A DNA stretch of 62,191 nucleotides from an uncultured Acidimicrobiales bacterium (GCA_937997485.1 CALKTH010000029.1:1-62191), one strand, 5' to 3'. Shown: positions 19,006 through 27,455, counted from the first letter of the stretch. Translations and numbers: made by a program. The notes: generated by a model from the sequence alone, not told the origin.

Positions 19006-20946
19006 ATGAGTGCGGACGACCCCACGTCGCAGGACTCGGCGGTGATCGACGACGATCTCGTTGAAGCCCTCGGTTTCGAACCGATCACCACCGCTGATGC
19101 CCCGTCTTCGATGGGGCTCGCCGTGGACCGGCCGGCCGAAATCAGTGTCGACCGTTATACGCCGAACGGCTCCAATGGCAATGGTCACTCCGTCGACCGA
19201 AGCCAGGTCTCGGCCAGCCTCATGGACGACGAGCTCGAGCTCGAAGATGCGTCCGAAGTGATGAGGTCAGTTGAGGCCGTTGCCGATGAGGTCGAGAGCT
19301 CCACGAATGGTGGAACCGAAGTCGAGGCTGAGGCGTCTGAAGATGTCATGGAGCCCGCAACGCTGACGGACACGATCGAAGAGGCGGCTCCCGACGTCGC
19401 GCCCGAGATCGAGATCGCTCAGCCCGAGGCCGTCGTCGACACCTCCGAAGCCGACACTGGCGTGGCCGAGGCTGCGATCGAGAACGTGTCGGTCGAAGAA
19501 TCGGTGGCGATCGAGGACGTCGCCGTTGAGGCAGATGTCGTGGTTGACGATGTCGTTGTGGATGATGTTGCCGAAGACATCACTCAGGACGTTTCGGGCA
19601 GCACCGATATCGGCGCTGTTGAGACGGGCGCTGTTGAGACTGACACGATCGATCTGGTCGCTGCTGAGTCGATCGTGCCCGATTTCGACACCAGCGATAT
19701 CGAGACCACCTCTGATGAGATCGTCGATGAGGTTCTGCCTACGGAACCCGCCATAGACGATGTTGCAATCGATGCTCCCGCTGTCGACGAGATTGCCGTT
19801 GGGGACTTCGACGATCTTGAGGACGACGCCGAAGCCGCCTTCATCGATGCCGACCTCGAAGCGCTCGCTTCTCAGGACTCGACGGAGCCCGAGGCGCTCG
19901 CTCCTGATCTCACGCTCGACGTCGATCCGGTGGAAGCAGTCGAAACCGACGCCGAAGCGGCCGTGAACGGTCTTCTGGTCGAGGACAGCCTGGCAAGCGA
20001 GATCGCTGTTGACGGGATCGCTGCCGACGAGATTGCTGTTGACGATGATCTGGATGTCATCGAGCCGGCATCGGCGAACGACCCCTCCGCTCCTGCGATG
20101 TTCGACATCGAAGCCGAGGCTGACGAGGCTTCGGAGCTTGTGAGCGCGGCCGATCTCTCGGAGCCCACTCAAGCAGTTGCTCCGGTTGTCGACGAGATGC
20201 CGCCGCCTCCGTCGGTCTTCGCTGACCCGGCGGTCATGGAGTCCGGTCAGCCCGGAGCCGTTCCGAGCGAGGATCTCGCTGCGGAGTTCGGTGCGGTGGA
20301 TCTGAGCGGTGTCGACCTCACCACCACGCAACCAGCCACGGCGGTCGCTGCGGCCCCAGCCGCTGCCGTTCCTGTGGGCAAGGCCGCTCCCGTGCAGCGC
20401 CGTCGCGGTCGTCGTCGTCGGATGCGGGCGCGAAAGAGCCGTCGCGTCATCCGCCATATCGATCCCTGGTCAGTGCTGACGTTCTCCGTGCTCTTCCACA
20501 TGTGCGTCTTCGGCGCCATGTTGCTGGGCAGCGTCCTCGTGTGGAACGTGGCCATCGAGACTGGCACGGTTGAAAATGTCGAGAGCTTCATCCAGCAGCT
20601 CGGCGACTACGAGACGTTTGAGATCAAGGCCGACGTGATGTTCCAGGCCGCCGTGATGATTGCCGGCCTGCTGACGCTCGCCTCGTCCATTCTCGTTGTG
20701 CTGTTGACTGTGATCTTCAACCTGATCTCGGACCTCATCGGTGGCATTCGGGTCACCGTCATCGAAGAAGAGTCGGTCCGGGTTCCCGCTCGCTCGAAGA
20801 CCCGTAAGGGCCCCGCTCAGCTCGCTGCTGGGCGAAAGGTTCGTGCGCTTCCTGGTGGCGGACGCAGTGCCCCGACGGCGCCCTCGAACGGAAATGGGTC
20901 GACCAACGCCCCGGCTCCGACCGAGCCGCCGGTCTCGGTCAACTAA
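19006..20946 (+). CDS. DUF3566 membrane protein with a very long acidic N-terminus
   Basis: 646 residues. The C-terminal 180 residues are a recognisable DUF3566 domain: the basic patch RRRGRRRRMRARKSRRVIRH, then HIDPWSVLTFSVLFHMCVFG and a second helix FQAAVMIAGLLTLASSILVV. In actinobacteria this gene follows gyrA (as with Rv0007 in Mycobacterium tuberculosis), and so it does here, before tRNA-Ile. The first 460 residues are almost entirely Asp, Glu, Val, Ala and Ile with degenerate repeats such as AVETGAVETDT and DEIAVDDDLD; they should be disordered and highly negative. ATG 19006 is the only sensible start. The function is unknown. Confidence 0.88.
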   Translation: MSADDPTSQDSAVIDDDLVEALGFEPITTADAPSSMGLAVDRPAEISVDRYTPNGSNGNGHSVDRSQVSASLMDDELELEDASEVMRSVEAVADEVESSTNGGTEVEAEASEDVMEPATLTDTIEEAAPDVAPEIEIAQPEAVVDTSEADTGVAEAAIENVSVEESVAIEDVAVEADVVVDDVVVDDVAEDITQDVSGSTDIGAVETGAVETDTIDLVAAESIVPDFDTSDIETTSDEIVDEVLPTEPAIDDVAIDAPAVDEIAVGDFDDLEDDAEAAFIDADLEALASQDSTEPEALAPDLTLDVDPVEAVETDAEAAVNGLLVEDSLASEIAVDGIAADEIAVDDDLDVIEPASANDPSAPAMFDIEAEADEASELVSAADLSEPTQAVAPVVDEMPPPPSVFADPAVMESGQPGAVPSEDLAAEFGAVDLSGVDLTTTQPATAVAAAPAAAVPVGKAAPVQRRRGRRRRMRARKSRRVIRHIDPWSVLTFSVLFHMCVFGAMLLGSVLVWNVAIETGTVENVESFIQQLGDYETFEIKADVMFQAAVMIAGLLTLASSILVVLLTVIFNLISDLIGGIRVTVIEEESVRVPARSKTRKGPAQLAAGRKVRALPGGGRSAPTAPSNGNGSTNAPAPTEPPVSVN

Positions 20947-21067
20947 CCGATCCCGAGCCCGTCAATCTGCGTTGAGACGTCCCTGGCAAGTTGGTGCGTG
21001 CTGTCGCTCATTCGAGAGAAACTCGGTAGGCGCAGCTTTGCCGAGGCGATAGCGTTGGCGAGTCTCC

Positions 21068-21141
<74 letters not shown>

Positions 21142-21146
21142 CGTTG

Positions 21147-21212
21147 AGAAGTGAGCGGAACTCGCCACGTTGAGTGTGCGAGTCGGTGGAAACGCCGAAT
21201 CCGCTCGCTTCT
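21147..21212 (+). terminator. Probable terminator of tRNA-Ile
   Basis: AGAAGTGAGCGGA pairs with TCCGCTCGCTTCT (one G-T pair), with a long loop and a following T-rich TTCGTTTTCC. Confidence 0.55.
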
Positions 21213-21292
21213 TTCGTTTTCCCTGCACCGCGCAAACACTGCGCGACTCAGTAGCTCCGTGCCGGATTGCGGGAGCCTAGGATCGGGCGGGC

Positions 21293-22048
21293 ATGGTCGC
21301 CCTCTTCTCTTTCGCCGGTGTTGGGCTCCGGGCTGGCGAAACGGACATCCTGCGTGGTGTCGATCTCGACCTACCGGACGACGGCATCACTGTGATCGTC
21401 GGCCCGTCAGGTTCGGGAAAGTCCACCTTGCTCCGTTTGCTGAATGGTCTCGAGCGGCCCACGTCAGGCGAGATCCAGTTTCGGGGAGTCTCTCTGACCG
21501 ATGTGGACATCCGAGCGCATCGTCGGAGCGTCGGCATGGTGTTTCAACGGCCCACGATCTTCGACGGCACGGCGCTCGACAATCTTCGAGTTGCTGATCC
21601 TGGGATTGCTCGTGCGAATGCGGTTCGAGCACTTGAACGAGTCGGGCTGGCTGCCGAGTTGGCCGATCGCAACGCCAGTGATCTGTCTGGCGGTGAGGCC
21701 CAGCGTCTGTGCTTGGCCCGGACGCTGGTGACCGAACCCGCTGTCATCCTGATGGACGAGCCAACCTCCGCCTTGGACGTCGACAGTGTCCACCGGATTG
21801 AGCACCTGGCCCAGACCATCGCTGAAGAGGGTGTTCGCATCGTGTGGGTCAGCCATGATCGGGATCAGGTACGCCGGCTCGCCACTTGGCTGGTCACCGT
21901 GGAGAACGGCCGGATCACGGCATCCGGCGAGGCAACAGCGATGGGCCACGTTCACGATGACGAAGGCTTCTGGTCAACCGCCTCGGAGGCTCGCGAGGCT
22001 GAAGCAGGATCCGGCGAAGCGAAGCCGGCGGGTGGGGGAGCGGAATGA
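21293..22048 (+). CDS. fetA: ABC transporter ATPase, FetA/YbbL type
   Basis: 251 residues from ATG 21293. Walker A GPSGSGKSTLL, Q-loop VFQRPTIFDGTALDNL, signature LSGGEAQRLCLAR, Walker B VILMDEPTSALD and switch His in WVSHDRDQ are all intact. The C-terminal 30 residues are a Glu/Ala/Gly-rich tail. It overlaps the next gene by ATGA-type coupling, and that gene is a YbbM/FetB permease. FetAB in E. coli exports iron and protects from oxidative stress, so that role is assigned by family and pairing. Confidence 0.85.
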   Translation: MVALFSFAGVGLRAGETDILRGVDLDLPDDGITVIVGPSGSGKSTLLRLLNGLERPTSGEIQFRGVSLTDVDIRAHRRSVGMVFQRPTIFDGTALDNLRVADPGIARANAVRALERVGLAAELADRNASDLSGGEAQRLCLARTLVTEPAVILMDEPTSALDVDSVHRIEHLAQTIAEEGVRIVWVSHDRDQVRRLATWLVTVENGRITASGEATAMGHVHDDEGFWSTASEAREAEAGSGEAKPAGGGAE

Positions 22049-22815
22049 ACAACGCCGACATTGGGCTCATCGGCATGGCTGGAGCGAGCACGCTCGTCAT
22101 CATCGCCTTGGCAATCTCACTGTGGCAGCGGCTCGGGCTCGAGCGCGACCTGATCGTCGCTTCGCTACGAGCTGCCGTTCAGCTGCTCGCCGTTGGCTTC
22201 CTGCTGGCTGTGCTCCTCGATGAGGACACACCACTGGCCTTCGCCTTCGGGTGGGTGGTCGTGATGCTGGCCTTCGCCATCTGGACGGCGCGATCTCGTG
22301 CGCCCGAAGTGCCGGGCATCGCGCCGCTTGCCGGGATGGCCTTTACCGCAGCAACGGTGGTTGCCCTTGGTTTGCTGTTCGGGCTTGGGGTCTACCCGCT
22401 GAATGCGACGACCTTGATACCTCTCGGCGGCATGGTCATCGGCAACTCGATCTCTGCCACGGTGCTGGTGTCTCGCCGCATCATCGATGAGTTCAGTGAC
22501 AAGCGGGCCGAGATCGAAGCTCGGCTGTCTCTTGGTCAGAGTCCGGTGGAGGCCGCTCGCCCGTATCTCCGCAATGCGCTCCGGACAGCGCTCATTCCCC
22601 AGATCGAAACGACCAAGGCCGTTGGGATCGTCTTCCTGCCCGGAGCCATGGTGGGTCTGATCCTGGCTGGCGTGGATCCCATCGATGCCGTCCGCGTGCA
22701 GGCCGCAGTGATGTACATGATCCTCGGTTCGGTGGCGACGACCACGACCGTGATTGCCCTTGGCCTGGGCCGCCGTCTCTTCACTGCCGATCAGCGCCTG
22801 GTGCGCCTCGACTAA
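22045..22815 (+). CDS. fetB: ABC exporter permease, FetB/UPF0014 family
   Basis: 256 residues from ATG 22045, overlapping the ATPase stop by 4 bp. About seven hydrophobic segments are visible. The family pattern is clear: LGLERDLIVASLRAAVQLLA near the N-terminus, PLGGMVIGNSISATVLVSRR in the middle, and a cytoplasmic coupling stretch with RLSLGQSPVEAARPYLRNAL followed by LIPQIETTKAVGIVFLPGAM. Together with the preceding ATPase it would form a FetAB-like metal exporter. Substrate is inferred. Confidence 0.87.
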   Translation: MNNADIGLIGMAGASTLVIIALAISLWQRLGLERDLIVASLRAAVQLLAVGFLLAVLLDEDTPLAFAFGWVVVMLAFAIWTARSRAPEVPGIAPLAGMAFTAATVVALGLLFGLGVYPLNATTLIPLGGMVIGNSISATVLVSRRIIDEFSDKRAEIEARLSLGQSPVEAARPYLRNALRTALIPQIETTKAVGIVFLPGAMVGLILAGVDPIDAVRVQAAVMYMILGSVATTTTVIALGLGRRLFTADQRLVRLD

Positions 22816-22824
22816 TCTGTTCCC

Positions 22825-22965
22825 ATGTTGACTCTCGCCCGACGCGTGGCCGCCGCACTGTCCATGGCCAGCATGGTTGCCGCCTTGTTCCGTGTCCGCG
22901 GATCCGGAGGCGTCCCGCCCCAGACCGAGGGCTGGCGAGAGGTCTCGGATTCCGATCTCCGGTGA
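22825..22965 (+). CDS. 46-residue small protein coupled to the next gene
   Basis: ATG 22825 to TGA 22965, nine bases after fetB. The translation begins MLTLARRVAAALSMASMVAA and ends in TEGWREVSDSDLR, giving a short, hydrophobic N-terminal helix with a hydrophilic tail. Its TGA overlaps the GTG of the next gene as GTGA, so it can couple their translation. Third codon positions are strongly G/C, as in real genes here. I recognise no family. Confidence 0.5.
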   Translation: MLTLARRVAAALSMASMVAALFRVRGSGGVPPQTEGWREVSDSDLR

Positions 22966-24002
22966 CTGAGGTCAGTGAGAACACATCCGGCGCTCACAGG
23001 TCCGCGTCACCCGAGGTCATCGGCATTGTCGGGGCAGGTGCAACCGGAGCGGAAACAGCGCGGCGCTTGGCTGCCCTGCGCCCAGACGCGCAGCTTGAAC
23101 TCTTCGATGTCGCCCCCGACCGGGCGGTGCGAGTCGCAGCGGGCATCGGCCGAGTCGCTCGGGTAGTCACCACTCCCTTCGGGCATCGTTGGTCGGTGGC
23201 GATCCTGGCCGCTGCAGTGGGAGATCACGTTGCGGCCGCCAAACGACTGTTGGCCGATGGCGTCCACGTCGTCTCCGTCACCGACGATCTCGGCGAAGTT
23301 GATGAACTGCTCGACCTGGATGATCTGGCCCGGTCGTCGAACCGCTCACTTGTGATCGGTGCGGGCTTCGCTCCGGGGTTCACCTGCCTGCTCGCCCGTC
23401 ATGCGGGGAATGCGCTCGATGAGGTGGTGGAGATTGCGGTGGCGAAGTCCGGCACCGGTGGTCCGGCCTGTGCTCGCCAGCATCACCGAGCCATGAAGCG
23501 TGATGGCCAAGATTGGATGGATGGCGCTTGGGAGAGTCGCCGAGGCGGGAGCGGACGGGATCTCGCATGGTTCCCTGAACCGATCGGAGCGCGCGACTCC
23601 TACCGAGCCGAGCTGCCGAGCCCTCGCTTGCTGCAGCGGGTCTATCCAGGAGCGGAGCGGATCTCGGCTCGTGTTACTGCCACGCGCCGGGATCGCTTCA
23701 CCTCACCTCTGCCCATGTTGCGGCCACCACATGCCGATGGTGGGCCGGGCGCGGTTCGTATCGAGGTGCGAGGTCTGCGGGACGGAGCGTTCGAAACCAT
23801 CATCTTCGGGGTCATGGCCCACCCGTCGGCTGCTGCCGGCGCCGTTGCCGCGGCTTCTGCGGACCAGATCTTGCACCCGGATAGGGGTGCGCCGACAGGA
23901 GCGTGGGGTCTGGCGGAGTGGGATCGCGGGCACGCCGTGTTGCGCGCGCTGCATGAATTGGGTCTCCGGGCGGTCACGTTTGAGGGCCTCGGTGTGGTGT
24001 GA
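22962..24002 (+). CDS. Saccharopine-dehydrogenase-like NAD(P)-binding protein
   Basis: 346 residues from GTG 22962. The Rossmann dinucleotide motif is IGIVGAGATGAETARRLAAL (residues 21-40), followed by a strand LELFDV with an acidic end. The middle has GAGFAPGFTCLLARHAGNAL, reminiscent of saccharopine reductase-like proteins, and the C-terminal part is a substrate domain ending TFEGLGVV. An oxidoreductase role is likely, but the substrate cannot be told. It is translationally coupled to the small upstream gene and possibly part of the fetAB unit. Confidence 0.65.
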   Translation: MTEVSENTSGAHRSASPEVIGIVGAGATGAETARRLAALRPDAQLELFDVAPDRAVRVAAGIGRVARVVTTPFGHRWSVAILAAAVGDHVAAAKRLLADGVHVVSVTDDLGEVDELLDLDDLARSSNRSLVIGAGFAPGFTCLLARHAGNALDEVVEIAVAKSGTGGPACARQHHRAMKRDGQDWMDGAWESRRGGSGRDLAWFPEPIGARDSYRAELPSPRLLQRVYPGAERISARVTATRRDRFTSPLPMLRPPHADGGPGAVRIEVRGLRDGAFETIIFGVMAHPSAAAGAVAAASADQILHPDRGAPTGAWGLAEWDRGHAVLRALHELGLRAVTFEGLGVV

Positions 24003-24047
24003 GTAGGCAACGGTTCTAGGCCACCAGGCCCACCTCGGGACGGGACA

Positions 24048-24065
24048 AATTACCTAGAAGTAATT
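24048..24065. promoter_or_regulatory. Inverted repeat AATTAC-CTAGAA-GTAATT
   Basis: Perfect 6-bp arms with a 6-bp spacer in the AT-rich leader of the sigma-factor gene, which is markedly lower in GC than its surroundings. Candidate operator. Confidence 0.4.
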
Positions 24066-24150
24066 CACCCTTGTTGTTGTTGGATGTAGCTTGATTGCAT
24101 AGCTTTCATCACACTGATGTAATTCCATCACTCTCCGTGGGAACTTTTAC

Positions 24151-24178
24151 TCAAGTTTCGACGGGGGGTGACCGATCC
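24151..24178 (+). promoter_or_regulatory. Sigma28/FliA-like promoter upstream of the sigma gene
   Basis: TCAAGTTT, then 12 bp, then ACCGATCC resembles the FliA consensus TAAAGTTT-N11-GCCGATAA (7/8 in the -35 half, CCGAT in the -10 half, spacing one base longer). A second TCAAGTTTTCG occurs at 24210. The downstream gene encodes a FliA/WhiG-type sigma factor, so autoregulation is a natural reading. Confidence 0.4.
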
Positions 24179-24280
24179 ATACGTAAGGCGAAAGAATCAA
24201 GATTTCTTCTCAAGTTTTCGGCTCAGTGCGTCGAGAACTCCTCGTGGTACGGAGGAGACAAGAGAAGGCGATGATTCGAA

Positions 24281-25159
24281 ATGGGTGATGCAACAACAAC
24301 GGAGATTAATGCGCGGATTGAAGCGCACTTGCCCCTGGTGAAACACGTGGTGTTCCAGGTCGCAGTGCACTTCCCTCGGCACGTTGATCGAGAAGAGCTG
24401 GCTCGAGCCGGTGCTCTTGGTCTGGTCGAAGCGTCTCGACGCTACGACGAGAGCCGAGGCGTCCCGTTCGACCGGTTCGCAGCACAACGCATTCGGGGTT
24501 CCATCCTCGATGCGGTCCGCGCTGCTGACTGGGCACCCCGCTCAGTCCGGCTCCTGGCCCGCCGCCTGGAAGCAACCGAACAGCAGCTGGCGTCGGAACT
24601 CGGGCGAGTTCCTTCCACAGCTGAAATGGCCGACGAACTTGGTGTGGACATCACAGAGCTGAGCAAGCTCCGTGACCGTTTGTTCCGCAGCGTCGTGCTG
24701 GCGCTCGATCACGAGACCACTGAAGAGGGCGAAGAAGAACTCACCCTCGTTGATGTGCTCAGTGACGAGAACGCCGTCGAGCCCTCAGAGGAACTCGAAA
24801 CCCGGGAACTCCACACGTACTTGCGTGATGCGGTGGAGCTCCTTCCCGAGCGCCAGCGTTTGGTGATCGTGGGTTACTTCCTCGAAGGCAAGACCTCACA
24901 GGACCTGGCTCGCTTCCTCGGTGTCACCGAGAGCCGCATCAGCCAGCTCCGCTCCGAGGCGCTTCGCAGTCTGAAGCTTGGTCTCGAAGCACAGTACGAA
25001 GACGACACGGTGGATGAGCCCTCCGGTCGAGTGGCCAAGCGTCGGGCGGCCTACGCCGACTCCGTCGGTGCCGCTTCTGACTGGAAAGACCGCCTCGGTC
25101 GCTGGGACACCGACTATGACGTTCCGGAGGAGCCCCTCCTCCCCGTCGGTCACATCTAA
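24281..25159 (+). CDS. FliA/WhiG-type sigma factor (sigma-28 family)
   Basis: 292 residues from ATG 24281. Region 2 is seen in LPLVKHVVFQVAVHFPRHVD and ELARAGALGLVEASRRYDES with FDRFAAQRIRGSILDAVRAA, the FliA/WhiG-type core-binding and -10 region. Region 3 follows (ATEQQLASELGRVPSTAEMA), then region 4 with LPERQRLVIVGYFLEGKTSQ and LGVTESRISQLRSEALRSLK, the -35 helix-turn-helix. The final 60 residues are an extra acidic tail (DDTVDEPSGR). No flagellar genes are present in the window. In other actinobacteria such sigmas control motility or sporulation; the role here is unknown. Confidence 0.9.
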   Translation: MGDATTTEINARIEAHLPLVKHVVFQVAVHFPRHVDREELARAGALGLVEASRRYDESRGVPFDRFAAQRIRGSILDAVRAADWAPRSVRLLARRLEATEQQLASELGRVPSTAEMADELGVDITELSKLRDRLFRSVVLALDHETTEEGEEELTLVDVLSDENAVEPSEELETRELHTYLRDAVELLPERQRLVIVGYFLEGKTSQDLARFLGVTESRISQLRSEALRSLKLGLEAQYEDDTVDEPSGRVAKRRAAYADSVGAASDWKDRLGRWDTDYDVPEEPLLPVGHI

Positions 25160-25182
25160 GTTCCACCGACTTGTAAGAACTC

Positions 25183-25219
25183 CGACGATGGGCACCGGCT
25201 TCGGCCGGTGCCTTCGTCG
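25183..25219. terminator. Bidirectional terminator between the sigma factor and TetR genes
   Basis: A perfect stem GGCACCGGC-TTCG-GCCGGTGCC, extended by CGACGA/TCGTCG pairing outside and followed by TTTTC. It lies between two convergent genes. Confidence 0.88.
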
Positions 25220-25222
25220 TTT

Positions 25223-25846
25223 TCAGCCCTCCCGGCCGTCGATCTCGTTGATCACAATGCCACGCGTGACGATGCTGACAACTTGATCGGCGAGTTCATG
25301 GGTGATCGGCCCACCCGTGAGCAGCAACCGGATCCAGAGTGGCGCAATCACGGTTTCGATGACGAGGGTGCGATCGATCGAAGGCGAGATCTCGCCTCGA
25401 TCGACCGCGCGATCCACAACCGCAGCCGTGAGTTCCAGTCGATGCGCCCAGAATCCCTGCATGGCTTCGGAAAGATCATCCGAAGCAGCTGCCGCCGCAG
25501 CGATTGATCGCGATCGCTGGGCGCCGCCTGCACTCCCGATGTTGTCGACGACGTCGTGAGCGAGCAGTCGCAAATCCTCGATCAAAGCTCCAGTGTCTGG
25601 AATTGAGATCGCCTGCTCGCTGTGCATCGAAGCGGCATCCGCGATCAGCTCCGGCTTGGTCGGCCACCGCCGATACACGGTGGTCTTGTGGACTCCGGCC
25701 CGCAGTGCCACGTCGTCCACCGTCAGAGCGTCGTAGCCGACGATGTCCAACAGGTCGTTTGTGGCGCTGAGCACGGCAGTGCGAACACGCTCTGCTCGCC
25801 CCCCAGGTCGCTGCTCGCCAACTCTCGGCTTCTCTTGCCTCGTCAC
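25223..25846 (-). CDS. TetR-family transcriptional regulator
   Basis: 207 residues from GTG 25846. The N-terminal TetR helix-turn-helix is plain: VDDVALRAGVHKTTVYRRWP at residues 43-62. The C-terminal half is a helical ligand domain typical of TetR_C_11-type proteins (AVVDRAVDRGEI, LLLTGGPITHE). It is divergent from the SRPBCC gene, and two palindromes centred on TCGCAA/TTGCGA lie between them, so it very probably represses that gene and itself. The ligand is unknown. Confidence 0.93.
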   Translation of the reverse strand: MTRQEKPRVGEQRPGGRAERVRTAVLSATNDLLDIVGYDALTVDDVALRAGVHKTTVYRRWPTKPELIADAASMHSEQAISIPDTGALIEDLRLLAHDVVDNIGSAGGAQRSRSIAAAAAASDDLSEAMQGFWAHRLELTAAVVDRAVDRGEISPSIDRTLVIETVIAPLWIRLLLTGGPITHELADQVVSIVTRGIVINEIDGREG

Positions 25847-25856
25847 ACCAGGAAGT

Positions 25857-25876
25857 TATCGCAAAAAGGGTTGCGT
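25857..25876. promoter_or_regulatory. TetR operator candidate 1
   Basis: TCGCAA-N6-TTGCGT at 25859-25876, preceded by TA; same half-sites as the second palindrome, sited directly before the TetR start. Confidence 0.6.
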
Positions 25877-25904
25877 TTAGCGGAACGAGCCTTCATGCTT
25901 ACTG

Positions 25905-25922
25905 TCGCAACACTAGTTGCGA
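25905..25922. promoter_or_regulatory. TetR operator candidate 2
   Basis: Perfect 7-bp inverted repeat TCGCAAC-ACTA-GTTGCGA, 26 bp upstream of the SRPBCC start, with half-sites shared with the first palindrome. Confidence 0.7.
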
Positions 25923-25947
25923 TAAGCGACACGAAGGAAGAGACAAC

Positions 25948-26418
25948 ATGCGGCATGCTCTGCACACCGAGATCGAGATCGACGCTGGCCCCGAAGCGGT
26001 TTGGCACGTCCTCACAGATCTGGAAAGCTACGACGAGTGGAACCCGTTCATCACCAGCGCGAGCGGCGAGGCCACCGTCGGAACCAGGCTGGTCAACCGG
26101 CTGTCGCCTCCAGGCGGAAAGGCCATGACGTTCAAGCCCGTCGTCACCGCCGCCGACGCCCCTCACGCCTTTGAGTGGCTCGGCCGTCTGGGTATGCCCG
26201 GCCTCTTCGATGGACGTCACCGGTTCGACCTTTCTCCCTCCGTCTCCGGTGGCACGACCCTTGTGCACACAGAACAATTCTCCGGGCTCCTCGTCCGGCT
26301 TTTCCGTCGTTCACTGGACACCCAGACCGTGGCCGGGTTCGAGGCGATGAACACGGCGTTGAAGGCCCGGTCGGAGGCGGGAGCCCGTTCATCGAGCGCC
26401 GAGCGATGTCTATCGTGA
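25948..26418 (+). CDS. SRPBCC (polyketide cyclase/START-like) protein
   Basis: 156 residues from ATG 25948. The START-like fold is indicated by IEIDAGPEAVWHVLTDLESY followed by DEWNPFITSASGEATVGTRL, then HTEQFSGLL and a C-terminal helix ending in ALKARSEAG. Such proteins bind hydrophobic ligands in a deep cavity. Divergence from a TetR gene with shared palindromic operators suggests it is induced by a small molecule. It ends four bases before the phosphotransferase gene. Confidence 0.85.
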   Translation: MRHALHTEIEIDAGPEAVWHVLTDLESYDEWNPFITSASGEATVGTRLVNRLSPPGGKAMTFKPVVTAADAPHAFEWLGRLGMPGLFDGRHRFDLSPSVSGGTTLVHTEQFSGLLVRLFRRSLDTQTVAGFEAMNTALKARSEAGARSSSAERCLS

Positions 26419-26422
26419 GCTG

Positions 26423-27337
26423 ATGGATCGTGTGTCGGAAGAGCGTGCCCGCGAACTCGCTGCTCTTTCCGTGACCACGTCGACGGGTGGAGACGTGCTG
26501 GAGGTAGAGGAGATCCTCACCGGGTTCGGGAACCACAACTGGCGGGTCTGGAGTGACACGGAGAGCTTTGTCCTCAAAGTCGGTCGAGGGTCTCGGGCCG
26601 AGAAGTGGCGGGCCGCCGCACAGGTCTCCGACGTCGCTCGCCAGCTCGGACTCTGCGTGCCCACCTGTCGGTTTATTGATGTCATCGACGGGTCTGTCGT
26701 CCGCCTCTTCGAGTGGATCGAAGGCAGACCCGCGATCGCCTTGGCTGCCGATGCCGAGGGTCAGGCCCGGCTGGGCCGGTCGCTCGGCACGGCGATCGCT
26801 GAGCTTCATTGTCATGCCATGGACGGATTCTCTTCCCGCTTTGATCACACGGCGCCAACCCATCCCTCGTGGGAAAGATACGTCAGCGCTCGACTCGATG
26901 GCATCGTTGCCCGGGCGCTCGCGGAGTCCGCTCCCCACCCGTCGCTGATCGAGGCCGGTGTCGTTGCGAGCCGCCATTTGGCGAATCTCGTATCCGAGGC
27001 CGCTGCTCCGGTGATCTGTCATCGAGATCTGCATGCTCCGAACCTTCTCGTCGACGACGCGGGCGAACTGGTCGCAATCCTCGATTGGGACATGCCCGAG
27101 TTGTGGGATCAGGCAGGCGAGTGGTTCAAACTCGAGGTGAAGCTCTTTCGCGACTTACCCAACGTCAGGGCAGCATTCGAGCGGGCGTACCTCGCCGTGC
27201 ACGGAGCGCCGCCTCAGTGGGAGGAACGCAAGCGACTCGTTCACCTATTGGAGGACGTGAACATCTTGTCCAACGCGGCAACGCTGGCGGACGACTTCGT
27301 GGCCGGTGCGGCCCAGCGGCTCGAGTCGGCGCTGTAG
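26423..27337 (+). CDS. APH-family phosphotransferase
   Basis: 304 residues from ATG 26423. The kinase-like fold of aminoglycoside/choline phosphotransferases is shown by the nucleotide-binding N-lobe (GFGNHNWRVW, FVLKVGRG), the catalytic loop CHRDLHAPNLLVDD and the metal-binding ILDWDMPELWDQAGEW. All catalytic residues (His-Arg-Asp, Asn, Asp) are present. The substrate cannot be told: homologues phosphorylate antibiotics, choline, thiamine or homoserine. It is likely cotranscribed with the SRPBCC gene, five bases upstream. Confidence 0.85.
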   Translation: MDRVSEERARELAALSVTTSTGGDVLEVEEILTGFGNHNWRVWSDTESFVLKVGRGSRAEKWRAAAQVSDVARQLGLCVPTCRFIDVIDGSVVRLFEWIEGRPAIALAADAEGQARLGRSLGTAIAELHCHAMDGFSSRFDHTAPTHPSWERYVSARLDGIVARALAESAPHPSLIEAGVVASRHLANLVSEAAAPVICHRDLHAPNLLVDDAGELVAILDWDMPELWDQAGEWFKLEVKLFRDLPNVRAAFERAYLAVHGAPPQWEERKRLVHLLEDVNILSNAATLADDFVAGAAQRLESAL

Positions 27338-27353
27338 CCGCCGTTCACGCCCA

Positions 27354-27400
27354 GAATTGCCGCGTTCATGTACCTCTGAGGTTCAGGAGCGCGGCAATTC
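27354..27400. terminator. Inverted repeat between convergent genes
   Basis: GAATTGCCGCG pairs perfectly with CGCGGCAATTC (11 bp) with a 25-nt loop holding an inner CCTCTGAGG. It lies between the convergent phosphotransferase and mycothiol-type genes and could end both transcripts, although no T-run is present. Confidence 0.55.
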
Positions 27401-27455
27401 AGGAGCGCCGAGCGAGGAGAGAGGAGCGGGTCAGTGGGGAGCGACCGGTGGCCGG

